In this document: positions 61,033 to 64,000 of the stretch, piece after piece
Layout of the letters: each line of letters begins with the position of its first letter
How positions within the stretch are numbered: position 1 is the first letter of the stretch
Origin: Rhizobium sp. BT04
GTDB lineage: Bacteria > Pseudomonadota > Alphaproteobacteria > Rhizobiales > Rhizobiaceae
Assembly (NCBI RefSeq): GCF_030053135.1
Contig: NZ_CP125652.1
Span: 3,342,501-3,406,500, forward strand
Direction: 5' to 3'
DNA: 64,000 nt
Notes under the pieces: generated by a model
What the model was told of the DNA's origin: nothing
Databases searched by the model: none
Seen by the model: the letters and a program-made list of their open reading frames with translations, nothing else
Made by a program: the position numbers and the translations under genes

Positions 61033-62293
61033 TCGCCTTCTCCTGATTCAAGCTCTTGTCCATCTCGCGCACCGCTTCGAAAAGCACGGCGGCGCCGAGC
61101 GCGATATCGTTATTCTCGGCCCACTCGTCGGCCGAATGGCTGCGGCCGTCCCGGCACGGCACGAAGATCATCGCCGCCGGCGCCACCTTGGCGATCCAGG
61201 CCGTATCGTGCCCCGCGCCGGAGGCCATGCGCCGATGTTTGGCGCCGACACGGTCGCAGGCGGCCTCCAAGGTCGAAAGCAGCCCGGCATCGCCGGGTGT
61301 CGGCAGATTGTCGGAAACCCGGTTCGGCGCCTTGATCGTCACGCTGTTGGCCGTCGCCAGCTTTTCGACGTGGCCGTCGAGCCAGCGGCAGAAAGCCTCC
61401 ATATCGGCACGGATCTCAGCGCGCCCGTCGATCAGCAGCACTACGTTCGACGGCACGACATTGGCGGCATTCGGCTCGATGCGGAATTCGCCGACCGTCG
61501 CGGCAAAATGCCCCGGCGTTTTGGCAAGCTCGGCGGCGGCATTGCGGATATCGAGCACCAGCTGCGAAGCCGCCACCAGGGCGTCGGCCCGCCGGTCCAT
61601 CGGCGTCGTGCCGGCATGGTCGGCCCGGCCCTCGACGGTGATCTCGATCCGAGTGATGCCGGAGATCGCGGTGACGATGCCGATATCCTCTTTTTCGGCT
61701 TCGAGCACCGGGCCTTGTTCGATATGGAGCTCGAGAAAGCCTGCTATATCGGGCCTGTTTTGCTGCATCAGCACATCCGGTCTGCCGCCGACCTCAGCGA
61801 TGCCTTCGGCCAGATCGCGTCCGTCGCTGGCGCGCGAAAGCCAGGCCTCCGGCAATTGGCCGGTCATGCCGCGGCTGCCGATGCAGGAGACGCCGAAGAT
61901 GCTGACCTCCTCCGCCAGGAAATCGACGACTTCGAGATCGTGGTCGAGCTCCAGACCCTGGTCGGTCAATGCGCGCGCCACCTCCAGCGCCGAGATCACC
62001 CCGGCGATGCCGTCAAAGCGGCCGCCGTCCGGCACGGTGTCGGAATGCGAGCCGATCATGATCGTGCCGAGCCACGGTTTTCGGCCTGTCCGCCGGCCGA
62101 TCAGATTGCCGGCGGCATCGATCCGCGTTTCCAGTCCCGCCGCCTTCATCCGCGCTTCGATATAGGCCCGGCCGTCGAGAAAGAGGGGAGAGAAGGCTCG
62201 CCGCGTCCAGGGATGCCCCGGCTCGGTAATCCCGGCCAGCGCCTCGATATCTGCAGCGATCCGGTCGGCATTGACGGGAAGATTGCGGCTCAT
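61013..62293 (-). CDS. M20-family N-carbamoyl-L-amino acid hydrolase (allantoate amidohydrolase type)
   Basis: A 426-residue dinuclear-metal hydrolase. Metal and active-site motifs: GSHSDTVPDGGRFDGIAGV near residue 82, the catalytic Glu pair in DFLAEEVSIFG near residue 124, LELHIEQGPVLE near residue 188 and SGAGHDTAWIAK near residue 362. The family cleaves N-carbamoyl amino acids to amino acid, CO2 and ammonia; here N-carbamoyl-glutamate is a likely substrate given the operon. Its ATG overlaps the stop of the amidohydrolase upstream (4 nt). Confidence 0.9.
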   Translation of the reverse strand: MSRNLPVNADRIAADIEALAGITEPGHPWTRRAFSPLFLDGRAYIEARMKAAGLETRIDAAGNLIGRRTGRKPWLGTIMIGSHSDTVPDGGRFDGIAGVISALEVARALTDQGLELDHDLEVVDFLAEEVSIFGVSCIGSRGMTGQLPEAWLSRASDGRDLAEGIAEVGGRPDVLMQQNRPDIAGFLELHIEQGPVLEAEKEDIGIVTAISGITRIEITVEGRADHAGTTPMDRRADALVAASQLVLDIRNAAAELAKTPGHFAATVGEFRIEPNAANVVPSNVVLLIDGRAEIRADMEAFCRWLDGHVEKLATANSVTIKAPNRVSDNLPTPGDAGLLSTLEAACDRVGAKHRRMASGAGHDTAWIAKVAPAAMIFVPCRDGRSHSADEWAENNDIALGAAVLFEAVREMDKSLNQEKANGTHTR

Positions 62294-63669
62294 GCTTCAG
62301 CTTCCGCAATGACTTGGCGCGGCAACGGCCGCACGAAGCGCCCGGTACCGGGCTCGGCCAGCACCTTCGCACCCTCGGCGATCTTTTCGCCACGCAGGTA
62401 AGTGGCCGAGACGGTCCAGGGCAGGCGGATGCCGTTATAGGGGCTCCAGCCGACGACGTTGTTGCCGCTCGCTGCGGCGTCATAGACGCTATCGCGCGGC
62501 TCCAGCACGACGATATCGGCATCCTTGCCAGGCGTCAGCGCGCCCTTGATATGGTCGAGCCGGAAATGTTTCGCCGGGTTCTCCGCCATCAGCCTGGCGG
62601 CCCATGTCAGCGGAATGCCGCGCTCGATGGCACCTTTGACGAAAAGCGGCACCATCACTTCAAGGCCGGGAACACCGGAGGCGTTGGCGAGCATGTCGGG
62701 ATTGGTTTTGCGGTTTTCCGACCAGCTGACGTGATCGGTCGAGACCAGCCAGACATCGCCCTCCGCCACCTTCCTCCAGAGCCTCTCCACCTCGGCGCGC
62801 GGCCGCACCGGCGGATTGATCTTCGCCTTGCCGCCGAGGCGCTTCACGTCGTTTTCCTCGTCGAGCGTCAGGTAGTGGATGCAGCATTCGACCGTCGCCG
62901 CAAAACCGTCGCGGCGATAGGAGCGCGCGATATCGTAGCCGCGCCCGAGCGAGCAGTGCACCACATGCGCCGGGCAGTGGGTGGCAGCACCCGTCTCGAA
63001 GATCGTGTGCATCGCCAGCAACTCGGTGATCGGCGGCCGCGACAGGCCGTGCGCCCGCCAGTCGCTGATGCCGCTTGCCTTCACCTGCTCGATGTAGCTG
63101 CGCACCGCCTCGTCGTCCTCATTGTGCACGCCCGCCGTCAGCCCCGTCGGCGCAATTGCCGCAAAACAGGCGTCGAGCAGAGCCGGCGGAATGCGCGGAA
63201 AGCGCTTGGGGTCGGTGCCGAAGGTCGAGAATTTGAAGGCGGCGACACCTGCCTCCACCATTTCGCGGATCCGCGCCGGGCCTTCTTCCGGATCGATGGT
63301 GCCGTAAAGCGCAAAGTCGACGCGCGCCTGCGGACCGGCATGGTCGATCTTCCGCTTCACCGCCGCTGCTGAGCAGACGAGATCGCCCTCGTCATAGGGC
63401 ATGTCGACGATGACAGTCACGCCTCCTGCCGCCGCCGAGCGCGTCGACCAGATGAAATCCTCCTGGTCCTTCTGCGAAAGCGAATGCACCTGCGCGTCGA
63501 TCGCACCGGGCAGGATCAGCGCTTTGCCGAGCAGATGCCGTTCGCGCGCCGCCGGCGGCGCCCCGAGGCCGACCTCGGCGATCTCACCGTCGCGCACGGC
63601 GACATAGCCCTGCTCGAGAATGCGGTCCGGCAGCACCACCGTGCCCTGCAGAACGAGATCGAAATCCAT
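62290..63669 (-). CDS. Cyclic-amidohydrolase (dihydroorotase/hydantoinase-like)
   Basis: A 459-residue amidohydrolase of the dihydroorotase/allantoinase/hydantoinase group. The first metal motif reads LPGAIDAQVHS, so Gln stands at the first His of HxH; the carboxylated Lys is in AAFKFSTFG near residue 151, followed by AGVHNEDD, HVVHCSLG and the Asp in VSTDHVSW near residue 316. It would open a cyclic imide such as hydantoin propionate to a carbamoyl amino acid for the next enzyme. Start at 63669 with GGGAGAAG upstream. Tight operon with the neighbours on both sides. Confidence 0.88.
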   Translation of the reverse strand: MDFDLVLQGTVVLPDRILEQGYVAVRDGEIAEVGLGAPPAARERHLLGKALILPGAIDAQVHSLSQKDQEDFIWSTRSAAAGGVTVIVDMPYDEGDLVCSAAAVKRKIDHAGPQARVDFALYGTIDPEEGPARIREMVEAGVAAFKFSTFGTDPKRFPRIPPALLDACFAAIAPTGLTAGVHNEDDEAVRSYIEQVKASGISDWRAHGLSRPPITELLAMHTIFETGAATHCPAHVVHCSLGRGYDIARSYRRDGFAATVECCIHYLTLDEENDVKRLGGKAKINPPVRPRAEVERLWRKVAEGDVWLVSTDHVSWSENRKTNPDMLANASGVPGLEVMVPLFVKGAIERGIPLTWAARLMAENPAKHFRLDHIKGALTPGKDADIVVLEPRDSVYDAAASGNNVVGWSPYNGIRLPWTVSATYLRGEKIAEGAKVLAEPGTGRFVRPLPRQVIAEAEA

Positions 63670-63690
63670 GCCGCTTCTCCCTAAGCTCAA

Positions 63691-64000
63691 TCAGACTATT
63701 GCCGGCTCCTGGCTGGGCAGCCGCTCTTCGATACGCTGCAGCGAGCCGAGCGCGAAGAAGTCGTCGAAGGAGGCGATTGGCACCTGCTCGATCAGCTTCG
63801 AGAGGAACTCGTCCGAGCCGAGCTCTTCCTCGATCGCCTCCACCTCCGCCGAAAGCGGCCGGTCCACGGTATAGAATTCGGCATGTTTGCGCACGACCGC
63901 GTAGAGCATGGCGGCGACGCCCTTCGGTTCATCGCCGAGAATGTCGATCGCCTGGGCCGACAGCAGCGCCTCGAGGGCTGCGAGGCGCTTCAGCGCCCGC
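63691..64000 (-). CDS. Aromatic amino acid/histidine ammonia-lyase family protein, C-terminal part
   Basis: The gene enters from the right edge; about 102 codons are present, ending 21 nt before the amidohydrolase start. The segment LAALEALLSAQAIDILGDEP and RKHAEFYTVDRPLSAEVEAIEEEL matches the C-terminal helices of HAL/PAL-type MIO enzymes, which eliminate ammonia, or trimethylamine in the case of ergothionase, from histidine-like substrates. The catalytic Ala-Ser-Gly (MIO) lies outside the window, so identity as ordinary HutH or betaine lyase cannot be settled here. Confidence 0.72.
   Translation of the reverse strand, partial: RALKRLAALEALLSAQAIDILGDEPKGVAAMLYAVVRKHAEFYTVDRPLSAEVEAIEEELGSDEFLSKLIEQVPIASFDDFFALGSLQRIEERLPSQEPAIV

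Overview
The window reads as a chromosomal stretch from an alphaproteobacterium of the Rhizobiaceae, most likely the Rhizobium leguminosarum/etli group. This rests on GC-rich coding with strong third-position bias, a PmtA-type phospholipid N-methyltransferase, a complex I NDUFA9-like protein, a rhizobial imelysin iron operon, and many LysR, GntR, LacI and Lrp regulators with small transporters. The species is an inference; no rRNA or tRNA gene and no CRISPR array was seen. Layout. 1-20.5 kb is mostly core and mostly on the minus strand: the 5' end of guaA, mtnN with a thioesterase, a four-gene imelysin/di-haem operon for iron (2979-8023) with a candidate Irr site upstream, rsmB, rlpA, queG, uppP, pyrF, pmtA and dnaN. 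20.7-30.6 kb is on the plus strand: rsmI-yraN-cupin, then a LacI-controlled sugar ABC transporter (22801-27844), gshB and the comM-like yifB ATPase gene. 36.1-57.9 kb is ordinary accessory and core content: cysK, dps, dut, prfC, coaBC, two short-chain dehydrogenases, transporters and their regulators, and a broken Lrp regulator. 57.9-64.0 kb is a compact minus-strand catabolic operon. The most notable region is an AT-richer island at about 31060-35935. It lies inside a decayed second copy of the comM-cysK junction: a cysK 3' relic at 30661, a comM relic at 30721-31058 that repeats the intact gene, and a short further comM relic at 35934. The island encodes a secreted GH24 lysozyme coupled to a secreted M48 metallopeptidase, followed by a complete retron. 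The retron consists of a PRTase-like effector (33401-34282), a winged-helix protein (34287-34607), a structured msr-msd RNA (about 34555-34771) and a retron reverse transcriptase with NAxxH, YADD and VTG motifs (34764-35792). The a1/a2 arms of the RNA are a perfect 17-bp inverted repeat; one arm lies inside the winged-helix gene and the other covers the start codon of the reverse transcriptase. The second notable region is the terminal operon. It encodes a HAL-family ammonia-lyase (partial), a hydantoinase-like amidohydrolase, an M20 N-carbamoyl amino acid hydrolase, a DUF917/S-methyl-thiohydantoin desulfurase family protein, a TfoX-N protein and a divergent urocanase. This gene set matches the five chemical steps known for ergothioneine-type betaine catabolism to glutamate better than it matches ordinary histidine utilisation. 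Smaller points include a perfect 45-nt palindrome across the start codon of a GntR/FadR regulator, a 23-codon gene with a strong ribosome binding site and its own terminator, and a dispersed family of palindromic intergenic repeats.
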